Assembly: GCA_947630315.1 (NCBI GenBank)
Contig: CANRHA010000103.1
Coordinates: 1-6,385 of the forward strand
Reading direction: 5' to 3'
DNA: 6,385 bases
From: an uncultured Clostridia bacterium
Lineage (GTDB): Bacteria > Bacillota > Clostridia > Oscillospirales > Ruminococcaceae
This document shows, piece after piece, positions 1-6,176 of this stretch. Position 1 is the stretch's first letter. Every line of letters starts with the position of its first letter. The notes below the pieces were generated by a model that had not been told where the DNA came from, made no database searches, and saw nothing but the letters and a program-made list of their open reading frames with translations. The position numbers and the translations under genes are program-made.

Positions 1-2903
1 TCTGCCTGATGGACCTCGCAACCATCGCGGTGAAGTATCTCAAAAAACAGGGCAAGCTTCCTAAGCTCGACGAGTCCGAGGAGATCAACGCCTGCACGGT
101 AAAGATAGAGATAGAGGCCGACGGCAAAAAAGAACCCTGGCTGCTCTTATTCAAGAACGAGACCCACAACCATCCTACCGAGATAGAACCCTTCGGCGGC
201 GCGGCAACCTGTATAGGCGGTGCGATCCGCGATCCCCTCTCGGGCAGAAGCTACGTTTACGGAGCAATGCGCGTAACCGGCGCTGCCGACCCGACGGCTC
301 CTGTTTCCGAGACAATACCCGGCAAGCTTCCGCAGAGAAAGCTTGTAACAACCGCCGCGGCGGGGTATTCGTCATACGGCAACCAGATCGGCCTTGCAAC
401 CGGCATTGTAGATGAAATTTACCACCCCGGATATGCGGCAAAAAGGCTTGAAATAGGCGCGGTGATCGCCGCAACGCCTCAGGAAAACGTCCGCCGCGAG
501 GTTCCCGCCCCCGGAGACGTCGTAATACTCCTCGGCGGCTCCACCGGCCGCGACGGCATAGGCGGCGCGACAGGCTCATCAAAGGCGCACAACGCGCATT
601 CGGTAGAAACATGCGGCGCGGAGGTTCAAAAGGGCAACGCCCCCGAGGAAAGAAAACTCCAGCGCCTGTTCAGAAACGCCGAGGCTTCAAAGATGATAAA
701 GCGCTGCAACGACTTCGGCGCGGGAGGAGTTTCGGTCGCAATAGGCGAACTTGCCGACGGGCTCGAGATCGACCTCAACGCCGTGCCTAAAAAGTATGAG
801 GGCCTCGACGGCACCGAGCTTGCAATAAGCGAATCACAGGAGAGAATGGCGGTAGTAGTCGACCCCAAAGACGTCGACAGGTTCCTGAGCCTTGCCGCCG
901 TGGAAAACCTCCAGGCCTGCCCGGTCGCCCTCGTAAGGGCCGAGCCGAGGCTTGTTATGAATTGGAACGGCAAGAGGATAGTCGACCTCTCGCGCGAGTT
1001 CTTAAATTCAAACGGCGCGGAAAAACACATAACCGCCTCCCCTGCCGCGCCCGCAATATCGGTCAAAAAGATCGAGGGCGGCTTCGGGGAAAATCTCAAA
1101 AAGCTCGCCGGAGACCTTAATATCTGCTCAAAGCGCGGATTATCCGAAAGATTTGACTCGACCATAGGCGCGGGAACGGTGCTTATGCCGTTCGGCGGAA
1201 AAAATCAGCTCACGCCGATACAGGCTATGGTACAGCTGATCTCGGTAGAGAAAAAACACACCGACGACTGCTCCTTTATGGCATGGGGCTACGACCCATA
1301 CCTCACCGAGCAAAGCCCCTTCCACGGAGCATATAACGCCGTTGTCGAATCGGTGTCAAAGCTGATCGCCACCGGCGCGGAGTTCAAGGACGTTTACCTG
1401 ACCTTCCAGGAATACTTTGAACGCCCGGGCGCAGACCCTAAGCGCTGGGGAAAACCGCTTGCGGCGCTCTTGGGAGCGTTCAGGGCGCAGCTCGACCTCG
1501 GCATAGGCGCAATAGGCGGAAAGGACTCGATGAGCGGCAGCTTTGAAAAGCTCGACGTTCCGCCGACGCTTGTGAGTTTTGCCGTAACTACCGGCAAGAC
1601 CGGCGACGTTATCTCTCCGGAATTTAAGGCGCCCGACCACCGCGTTGCCCTTATTTCGCCGGAATACGATGAAAACGGCCTGCCTAAGACCGATTCGCTT
1701 CTTGAGGTTTACAGCCTTGTAACCTCGTCGATACGTTCGGGCAAAACCGTTGCCGCCTATACCCCCTGCATGGGCGGGATAGCAGAGGCAGTCCTGAAGA
1801 TGGCGATAGGCAACGGCATAGGCTTTGAATTTGACGGCGTTTCACTTGATGAAATATTTGCGCGCCGCACCGGCTCGTTCATCATAGAGACGACCGATGA
1901 AACATTAGGCCGCACAATAGGCCGCACCACCGAGGCCGAGGAGCTTACATATAACGGCGAAAAGGTCGGGCTTGGCGATCTTCTTAAGATATACGAGGAC
2001 AGGCTCGAGGGCGTATACAGCTGCAACATCAGTCAGGGCGCGGGAAAAATCCCGAACATAAGCTATAACGGCAGAAATACCTCCTCCCCCGCCGTTAAAG
2101 TTGCAAAGCCGAAGGTACTTATACCCGCGTTCCCGGGCACAAACTGCGAATATGACAGCGCAAAGGCGATGCGCGACGCAGGGGCGGACCCCGAGATAAT
2201 AGTCATCAAAAACCTTACCCCTGCGGGGATAACCGAAAGCGTGGAGCGCTTCTCGAAGGCCCTCGAATCGGCGCAGATGGTATTTATACCCGGCGGCTTC
2301 TCGGGCGGCGACGAACCGGACGGCTCGGCAAAGTTTATCTGCGCGTTCTTCCGCAACCACTCTATCCGCGACGGCGTTATGGATATGCTCAACAGGCGCG
2401 ACGGCCTCGTCTGCGGAATATGCAACGGCTTCCAGGCGCTGATAAAGCTCGGGCTTGTGACCTACGGCGAAATTCTTGACGCCGACCCGAGCTTCCCGAC
2501 CCTGAGCTTTAACACCATCTCCCGCCACCAGTCGAGGATAGTCAGAACCAGGATAGCCTCGAACAAATCGCCATGGCTCAAAAACGTGAACGTCGGAGAT
2601 ATAATAAATGTTCCGATCTCTCACGGCGAGGGCAGGTTCATAGCCTCGGAGGAGACGATCAAAAAGCTCATCGAAAACGGCCAGGTCGCAACCCAGTACG
2701 TCGACCTCGACGACAACGCGACCTCGGATATACGCTTTAACCCCAACGACTCAATGTACGCTATCGAGGGCATAACCTCGCCCGACGGCAGAGTTTTCGG
2801 CAAGATGGGCCACTCCGAAAGGGTCGGCGCGGGGCTTTATAAGAACATTCCCGGCTGCTACGACATAAAAATGTTCAGGTCGGCAGTTGAATACTTCGGG
2901 TGA
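1..2903 (+). CDS. purL: Phosphoribosylformylglycinamidine synthase, single-chain (synthetase + glutaminase), 5'-truncated by window edge
   Basis: This enzyme converts FGAR, ATP and glutamine to FGAM in cytosolic de novo purine synthesis. Residues are numbered from the Met at position 9. That Met is probably internal: the frame stays open to the window edge (Cys-Leu precede it), and single-chain PurL proteins are usually about 1,200-1,300 residues, so roughly 250-300 N-terminal residues are missing. The synthetase part shows FKNETHNHPTE (48-58), GGSTGRDGIGGATGSS (176-191), NDFGAGGVS (234-242), SESQERM (274-280) and GGKDSM (503-508), which belong to the PurM-like ATP/FGAR-binding halves. A class I glutaminase domain begins near residue 702 (KVLIPAFPGTNCEYDSA). 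It carries the oxyanion region GGFSGGDEPDG (762-772), the nucleophile Cys805 in CGICNG, and His935/Glu937 in GHSER, matching the Cys-His-Glu triad of large PurL. No frameshift or missing catalytic residue was seen. A terminator follows directly. Identification is very secure. Confidence 0.97.
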   Translation, partial: CLMDLATIAVKYLKKQGKLPKLDESEEINACTVKIEIEADGKKEPWLLLFKNETHNHPTEIEPFGGAATCIGGAIRDPLSGRSYVYGAMRVTGAADPTAPVSETIPGKLPQRKLVTTAAAGYSSYGNQIGLATGIVDEIYHPGYAAKRLEIGAVIAATPQENVRREVPAPGDVVILLGGSTGRDGIGGATGSSKAHNAHSVETCGAEVQKGNAPEERKLQRLFRNAEASKMIKRCNDFGAGGVSVAIGELADGLEIDLNAVPKKYEGLDGTELAISESQERMAVVVDPKDVDRFLSLAAVENLQACPVALVRAEPRLVMNWNGKRIVDLSREFLNSNGAEKHITASPAAPAISVKKIEGGFGENLKKLAGDLNICSKRGLSERFDSTIGAGTVLMPFGGKNQLTPIQAMVQLISVEKKHTDDCSFMAWGYDPYLTEQSPFHGAYNAVVESVSKLIATGAEFKDVYLTFQEYFERPGADPKRWGKPLAALLGAFRAQLDLGIGAIGGKDSMSGSFEKLDVPPTLVSFAVTTGKTGDVISPEFKAPDHRVALISPEYDENGLPKTDSLLEVYSLVTSSIRSGKTVAAYTPCMGGIAEAVLKMAIGNGIGFEFDGVSLDEIFARRTGSFIIETTDETLGRTIGRTTEAEELTYNGEKVGLGDLLKIYEDRLEGVYSCNISQGAGKIPNISYNGRNTSSPAVKVAKPKVLIPAFPGTNCEYDSAKAMRDAGADPEIIVIKNLTPAGITESVERFSKALESAQMVFIPGGFSGGDEPDGSAKFICAFFRNHSIRDGVMDMLNRRDGLVCGICNGFQALIKLGLVTYGEILDADPSFPTLSFNTISRHQSRIVRTRIASNKSPWLKNVNVGDIINVPISHGEGRFIASEETIKKLIENGQVATQYVDLDDNATSDIRFNPNDSMYAIEGITSPDGRVFGKMGHSERVGAGLYKNIPGCYDIKMFRSAVEYFG

Positions 2904-2916
2904 TTTTTGGGCAGAT

Positions 2917-2950
2917 AGATGCGCTTGGCACCGCCTTGCGCATCTGTTTT
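2917..2950 (+). terminator. Intrinsic terminator of purL
   Basis: An 8-bp perfect stem, AGATGCGC (2917-2924) with GCGCATCT (2938-2945), encloses a second short stem GGC/GCC (2927-2929 with 2933-2935) across a TT/TT internal loop. It is followed by GTTTTGT. It starts 14 nt after the purL stop codon. The U-tract is short (four T, then G, then T), so termination may be incomplete, but the position and stem fit a Rho-independent terminator that separates purL from the his genes. Confidence 0.85.
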
Positions 2951-2989
2951 GTAAAAGTATACAAAATTTACCGCTTCCGGAAAATTTAC

Positions 2990-3018
2990 TTGACATTATC
3001 GTGCTACTATGATATCAT
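2990..3018 (+). promoter_or_regulatory. Sigma-A type promoter of the his operon
   Basis: A consensus -35 TTGACA (2990-2995) and a -10 TATCAT (3013-3018) are separated by exactly 17 bp. TGA at 3010-3012 provides an extended -10 (TGn). AT-rich sequence upstream (2953-2970 and 2981-2989) could act as an UP element. The predicted transcription start is near 3025, giving a leader of about 39 nt before hisZ. The promoter is strong on sequence alone, which fits one that is held down by a repressor. Confidence 0.85.
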
Positions 3019-3026
3019 AATAGCAC
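3001..3026. promoter_or_regulatory. 26-bp near-perfect palindrome over the -10: probable repressor operator
   Basis: The left arm GTGCTACTATGAT mirrors the right arm ATCATAATAGCAC, with 12 of 13 base pairs symmetric; the only mismatch is 3007 against 3020. The centre (3013/3014) lies at the start of the -10 hexamer, and the element runs from the spacer to about the transcription start, so it should be mostly untranscribed and would act as DNA. A dimer bound here would block RNA polymerase. A plausible but unproven ligand is a TrpR-family histidine repressor (HisR/YerC type) of Firmicutes, given the his operon downstream. The protein identity is inference; the palindrome is seen directly. Confidence 0.75.
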
Positions 3027-3052
3027 AGTATAACATTTTCAACAAAAAATAC

Positions 3053-3056
3053 GGAG
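3053..3056 (+). promoter_or_regulatory. Ribosome binding site of hisZ
   Basis: GGAG, inside the longer anti-SD-like GGAGTGAT, ends 7 nt before the ATG at 3064. The earlier ATG at 3059 is in another frame, so this site supports 3064 as the start. Confidence 0.8.
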
Positions 3057-3063
3057 TGATGAG

Positions 3064-4149
3064 ATGAACAGCACACAAAACGGGCTTCATGAGCGCCTCA
3101 GGGGCGTTTTTGAGAGCGCAGGCTACCGGCGGTTCAAGATGTCTAAATTTGAGGAGTACGACCTATACGCAAAAAACAAGGATTTTTTGGTATCGGAAAA
3201 CGTTCTTACCTTCACCGACCTCGACGGGCGGCTGATGGCCTTAAAGCCGGATGTGACCCTTTCGATAGTAAAGAACAGCCGCGACAGCGAGGGCATCGAG
3301 AAGGTATACTACCATGAAAACGTATACCGCGCCTCGGGCGGAAGCTTAGGCTTCAGGGAGATATCTCAGGCCGGTCTTGAATGCATCGGCGAGATAGACG
3401 AGTACTGCGTATGCGAGGTTTTAAGCCTTGCGGCAAAAAGCCTTATGCAGATCCGCCCGAAATATGAGCTCGACGTTTCACACCTCGGGATACTCTGCGA
3501 GCTTGCCGAGCGCGCCGGGCTTGATGAGGCCGCAAAAAAAGAGGTATTAAAGCTGTTCGGCGAAAAGAACACCGGCGAGCTTGAAAAGCTCCTCAACGGC
3601 GCCGAACCCGAGGCCGCCCGCCGCCTGATCAGACTTTCGCAGATGGATCATGAGGCAAAAGTGGCCGCCGACGAGCTGCGCGAAATTCTTGAAGGATATG
3701 TTTCCGGCGATTCGCTCGAGCTGTTTATATCGACCTGCCGCTTTCTGAGCGAGGAGTTCGGCGGCAAGGTGAGGGTAGATTTCTCGGCGGTAGGAGACGT
3801 CAGCTACTACAGCGGCATCTACTTCAAAGGCTATGTCGACGGCGTTCCGGCGAGCGTTTTAAGCGGCGGCCAGTACGGCGGGCTGATGAAAAAACTTAAA
3901 AAACCGTCGAGGGCAATAGGCTTTGCCATCTACCTCGACCTCGTTGACCCGCTCTTCGAGCTGAAAAACCAAAACGACGCGGACGTGCTGCTTATCTATT
4001 CGGGCAGCTCCGCCGAGGAGATACGCTCGGCGGTAAAAACGCTTTCAGAGGGCGGAAAAAGCGTTCTCGCCCTGCCGCAGGCGCCGAAAAACATGCGATT
4101 CGGCGGCGTTTATAAGCTTTCGGGAGGTGAACTTTGCCGTGAGTGCTGA
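3064..4149 (+). CDS. hisZ: ATP phosphoribosyltransferase regulatory subunit
   Basis: HisZ is a catalytically dead paralogue of histidyl-tRNA synthetase. It assembles with short-form HisG into the active, histidine-sensitive ATP phosphoribosyltransferase, a cytosolic hetero-octamer in characterised cases. The 361-residue product has the class II synthetase core: LKPDVTLSIVKN (60-71), a motif-2-like segment YYHENVYRASGGSLGFREISQAGLECIGE (82-110), VSYYSGIYFKGYVDG (246-260), SGGQYGGLM (267-275) and a motif-3-like RAIGFAIYLD (283-292). The segment before YYSGIYF reads VGDVS and lacks the Arg found in the HisRS RGLDYY motif, which argues for HisZ rather than a true tRNA synthetase. A shorter C-terminal segment (about 305-361) is not clearly a full anticodon-binding domain. 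The gene is first in its operon, with its own promoter and RBS, and its 3' end overlaps hisG by 11 bp, supporting joint expression of the two subunits. Confidence 0.93.
   Translation: MNSTQNGLHERLRGVFESAGYRRFKMSKFEEYDLYAKNKDFLVSENVLTFTDLDGRLMALKPDVTLSIVKNSRDSEGIEKVYYHENVYRASGGSLGFREISQAGLECIGEIDEYCVCEVLSLAAKSLMQIRPKYELDVSHLGILCELAERAGLDEAAKKEVLKLFGEKNTGELEKLLNGAEPEAARRLIRLSQMDHEAKVAADELREILEGYVSGDSLELFISTCRFLSEEFGGKVRVDFSAVGDVSYYSGIYFKGYVDGVPASVLSGGQYGGLMKKLKKPSRAIGFAIYLDLVDPLFELKNQNDADVLLIYSGSSAEEIRSAVKTLSEGGKSVLALPQAPKNMRFGGVYKLSGGELCREC
4123..4130 (+). promoter_or_regulatory. Ribosome binding site that decides the hisG start
   Basis: GGAGGTGA, a full anti-SD complement, lies inside the 3' end of hisZ and ends 8 nt before GTG 4139. 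The upstream GTG at 4127 lies within the site itself and cannot use it. The ATG at 4151 is 20 nt away, which is too far. The site therefore selects GTG 4139. Confidence 0.85.
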
Positions 4150-4774
4150 AATGGTAAACGTAGCCCTGCCAAAGGGCCGCCTCGGCGACAACGTATATGA
4201 GCTTTTCGCAAAGGCGGGGTACCGCTGCCCCGAAATCGAAAATCCCGGGCGCAGGCTTACCTTTGAAAACCCCGAGGCCGGTATAAGATACTTCTGGGTG
4301 AAGCCCTCGGACGTGGCCATCTACGTTGAAAAGGGCGCAGCTGATATAGGCGTCGCGGGAAAGGATATCCTCTTAGAATACAGCCCCGACGTATATGAGC
4401 TTTTGGACGTTGGCCTCGGGAAGTGCAGAATGGCGGTAGCCGCGCCGAAGGATTTCCGCGACGACCCCAAAAAGACCCTGCGCGTTGCAACAAAGTTCCC
4501 GAAGATCGCGAAAAAATACTACTCGTCGGTCGGCAGAGACATCGACATAATAAAACTCAACGGCTCTATCGAACTTGCGCCGATTTTGGGTCTTTCGGAC
4601 GTTATTGTCGATATTGTCGAAACCGGGGCGACCCTCAGACAGAACAACCTCGAAGTCTACGAGACCCTGTTCGACATCAGCGCGAGGCTTATTGCAAACA
4701 AGGCAAGCAGCCGCTTCAAGCGCGACGAGATCACAAAAATTAAAACAAGCCTTAAGGAGGCCGGAAAACTATGA
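4139..4774 (+). CDS. hisG: ATP phosphoribosyltransferase catalytic subunit, short form
   Basis: HisG catalyses the first step of histidine synthesis, joining PRPP and ATP to give N1-(5-phosphoribosyl)-ATP. From GTG 4139 the product is 211 residues, the size of the short HisG class that lacks the C-terminal regulatory domain and needs HisZ, which is encoded just upstream. Visible motifs are VALPKGRLGD (8-17), KPSDVAIYVEKGAADIGVAGKD (55-76), LNGSIELAP (140-148) and the PRPP-binding loop DIVETGATLRQ (158-168). Longer starts are possible in frame (GTG 4127), but only GTG 4139 is correctly spaced from the GGAGGTGA site; ATG 4151 would remove four residues and still leave VALPKGR intact. The start overlaps the hisZ end by 11 bp, and the stop TGA overlaps the hisD ATG as ATGA, so translational coupling is likely on both sides. 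Confidence 0.95.
   Translation: MSAEMVNVALPKGRLGDNVYELFAKAGYRCPEIENPGRRLTFENPEAGIRYFWVKPSDVAIYVEKGAADIGVAGKDILLEYSPDVYELLDVGLGKCRMAVAAPKDFRDDPKKTLRVATKFPKIAKKYYSSVGRDIDIIKLNGSIELAPILGLSDVIVDIVETGATLRQNNLEVYETLFDISARLIANKASSRFKRDEITKIKTSLKEAGKL
4754..4760 (+). promoter_or_regulatory. Ribosome binding site of hisD
   Basis: AAGGAGG lies within the hisG 3' end and stops 10 nt before the hisD ATG at 4771. It gives hisD its own initiation site in addition to ATGA coupling. Confidence 0.8.
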
Positions 4775-6045
4775 TAAAGATAATTAAGGCCAAGGACGCC
4801 TCGGCGGCGGAGCTTTTTGAAAGGCGCACACAGACCGCCGACGTGGGAGACGTTGTTGCCGAGATAATAAAAAACGTCAGGGAGAAAGGCGACGAGGCCC
4901 TCTACGAATACACCGAAAAGTTCGACAAGGCTAAGCTCACCGGCCTTGAAGTTACCGCAGACGAGATAAACGACGCCCTTATGAACGTCGACCCCGACTT
5001 TTTGGGCGTGATGATAGAAGCTGCGGACAACATCAGGGCGTTCCACAAAAACCAGATACGCCCCGGGTTCGTGATGACCGACAAGCCGGGAATAGTCCTC
5101 GGCCAGAGGGTCCAGCCGATAGAGCGCGTGGGCATCTACGTTCCGGCCGGAACGGCTTCTCTGCCCTCGACCGTTCTCATGAATGCGGTTCCCGCCAAGC
5201 TTGCCGGCTGCCGCGAGATAATAATGGTCACGCCCTGCGGCCACGACGGAAAGGTTATCCCCGAAATGCTCGCCGCGGCGCAGATAGCCGGGGTAACAAA
5301 AATATTCAAGGTCGGCGGCGCACAGGCCGTTGCCGCCCTCGCCTACGGCACCGAGAGCGTTCCGAAGGTGGATAAAATAGTCGGCCCGGGAAATCAGTAT
5401 GTGGCCGAGGCGAAGCGCCAGGTGTTCGGCCGCGTCGCAATAGACATGATAGCTGGCCCGAGCGAAATACTCATAATCGCCGATAAAACCGCCAAACCCG
5501 CCTATGTTGCGGCGGATCTTCTCTCTCAGGCCGAGCACGACCGGCTCGCCACGGCGGTACTGATCACCGACAGCGCGGAGCTTGCCGGGGCGGTTTCAAA
5601 GGAGCTTGACAGCCAGATAGAAAAGCTCAGCCGCCGCGAAATAGCCGAGGCTTCAATAAAGAGCAACGGCAAAATTATTATCGTCGACAGCATCGCCGAG
5701 GCGGTGGAGCTTTCAAACGAGATAGCCCCCGAACACCTTGAAATAAGCACCGAGTCGCCGTTCGACATTCTTGGGAGCGTAAAGCACGCGGGTTCGGTAT
5801 TTTTGGGGCACAGCTGCCCCGAGCCGCTCGGAGATTACTTTGCAGGGCCTAACCACACCCTGCCCACAAGCGGCACCGCGCGGTTTTCAAGCCCGCTTTC
5901 GGTAGATGATTTCGTGAAAAAATCGCAGTTCAGCTACTACACCGCCGAGGCTTTCGGCGAGGTTGCGGACAAGGTCGCGGCGTTTGCCGAAAAAGAGGGC
6001 CTGACCGCCCACGCCAGAAGCGCAACGATCAGAAAAGAGCAGTAA
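4771..6045 (+). CDS. hisD: Histidinol dehydrogenase
   Basis: HisD oxidises L-histidinol to L-histidine in two NAD-dependent steps, the last reactions of the pathway. The 424-residue length is close to the 434 of the E. coli enzyme. Motifs in order: ERVGIYVPAGTASLPSTVLM (118-137), VGGAQAVAALAYGTESVP (181-198), KIVGPGNQYVAEAKR (202-216), IDMIAGPSEILIIAD (224-238), SQAEHD (252-257), APEHLE (319-324) and GDYFAGPNHTLPTSGTARF (354-372). By analogy with E. coli Gln259, His262, Asp360 and His419, the zinc ligands are Gln253, His256, Asp355 and His414. The catalytic Glu-His pair is Glu321-His322, equivalent to E. coli 326-327. All are present, so the enzyme should be active. It overlaps hisG by 4 bp and is followed by a 131-bp gap before hisC. 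Confidence 0.97.
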   Translation: MIKIIKAKDASAAELFERRTQTADVGDVVAEIIKNVREKGDEALYEYTEKFDKAKLTGLEVTADEINDALMNVDPDFLGVMIEAADNIRAFHKNQIRPGFVMTDKPGIVLGQRVQPIERVGIYVPAGTASLPSTVLMNAVPAKLAGCREIIMVTPCGHDGKVIPEMLAAAQIAGVTKIFKVGGAQAVAALAYGTESVPKVDKIVGPGNQYVAEAKRQVFGRVAIDMIAGPSEILIIADKTAKPAYVAADLLSQAEHDRLATAVLITDSAELAGAVSKELDSQIEKLSRREIAEASIKSNGKIIIVDSIAEAVELSNEIAPEHLEISTESPFDILGSVKHAGSVFLGHSCPEPLGDYFAGPNHTLPTSGTARFSSPLSVDDFVKKSQFSYYTAEAFGEVADKVAAFAEKEGLTAHARSATIRKEQ

Positions 6046-6176
6046 AGGCAGATAGCTTTACAAATATCGGGCAGCACCGCCGACACTGTTTCATGTGAAA
6101 ATGACGCGTCTGCGCGGTTTGGCTGATATGAATCTATATATGTCAAGGCATAATACTTTACAAGAGGTGATGGAAG
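6046..6176 (+). other. hisD-hisC intergenic gap, no clear promoter or terminator
   Basis: This gap interrupts otherwise overlapping genes. It contains weak symmetry only: TAAAG/CTTTA around the hisD stop (6043-6047 with 6056-6060), a bulged 5-bp stem (6067-6072 with 6079-6083) and TTTCATGTGAAA at 6089-6100. A CATAAT at 6149-6154 resembles a -10, but no good -35 lies 16-18 bp upstream. No T-run follows a strong stem. Three short sequence blocks are shared with the purL-hisZ gap. Read-through from hisD into hisC is the simplest view, possibly with an RNA-processing or weak attenuation role. Confidence 0.4.
6164..6170 (+). promoter_or_regulatory. Ribosome binding site of hisC
   Basis: GAGGTGA ends 6 nt before ATG 6177. 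The ATG at 6170 overlaps the site and is out of frame with the HisC reading, so 6177 is the start. Confidence 0.8.

Noticed and set aside
9..11. ATG at 9 as the true purL start
   Set aside because: No ribosome binding site is visible, the frame is open to the window edge, and the protein would lack the N-terminal quarter of PurL. It is the conserved internal Met of the MDLATIA segment.
1905..2624. A 239-codon open frame on the minus strand opposite purL
   Set aside because: It is antisense to the PurL glutaminase domain, with no recognisable motif; it is a by-product of codon bias in purL.
4127..4129. GTG 4127 as the hisG start
   Set aside because: It sits inside the GGAGGTGA ribosome binding site that serves GTG 4139 and has no site of its own at usable distance.
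4423..4743. Plus-strand 106-codon frame inside hisG
   Set aside because: It is an out-of-frame reading of hisG, rich in Arg and Gln, with no family motif, while the hisG frame carries the catalytic motifs.
4657..5538. A 293-codon open frame on the minus strand opposite hisG/hisD
   Set aside because: It lies wholly antisense to hisG and hisD, whose motifs are intact. Its composition (many Tyr, His, Gly) is what reversed GC-rich codons give, and no recognisable domain was seen.
6089..6100. TTTCATGTGAAA as an operator for hisC
   Set aside because: The symmetry is only 5 bp per arm, with no promoter attached and no match to the operator upstream of hisZ; chance is likely.
6119..6154. TTGGCT (6119) with CATAAT (6149) as an internal hisC promoter
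   Set aside because: The spacing is 24 bp, well outside the 16-18 bp range, and no better pair was found in the gap.
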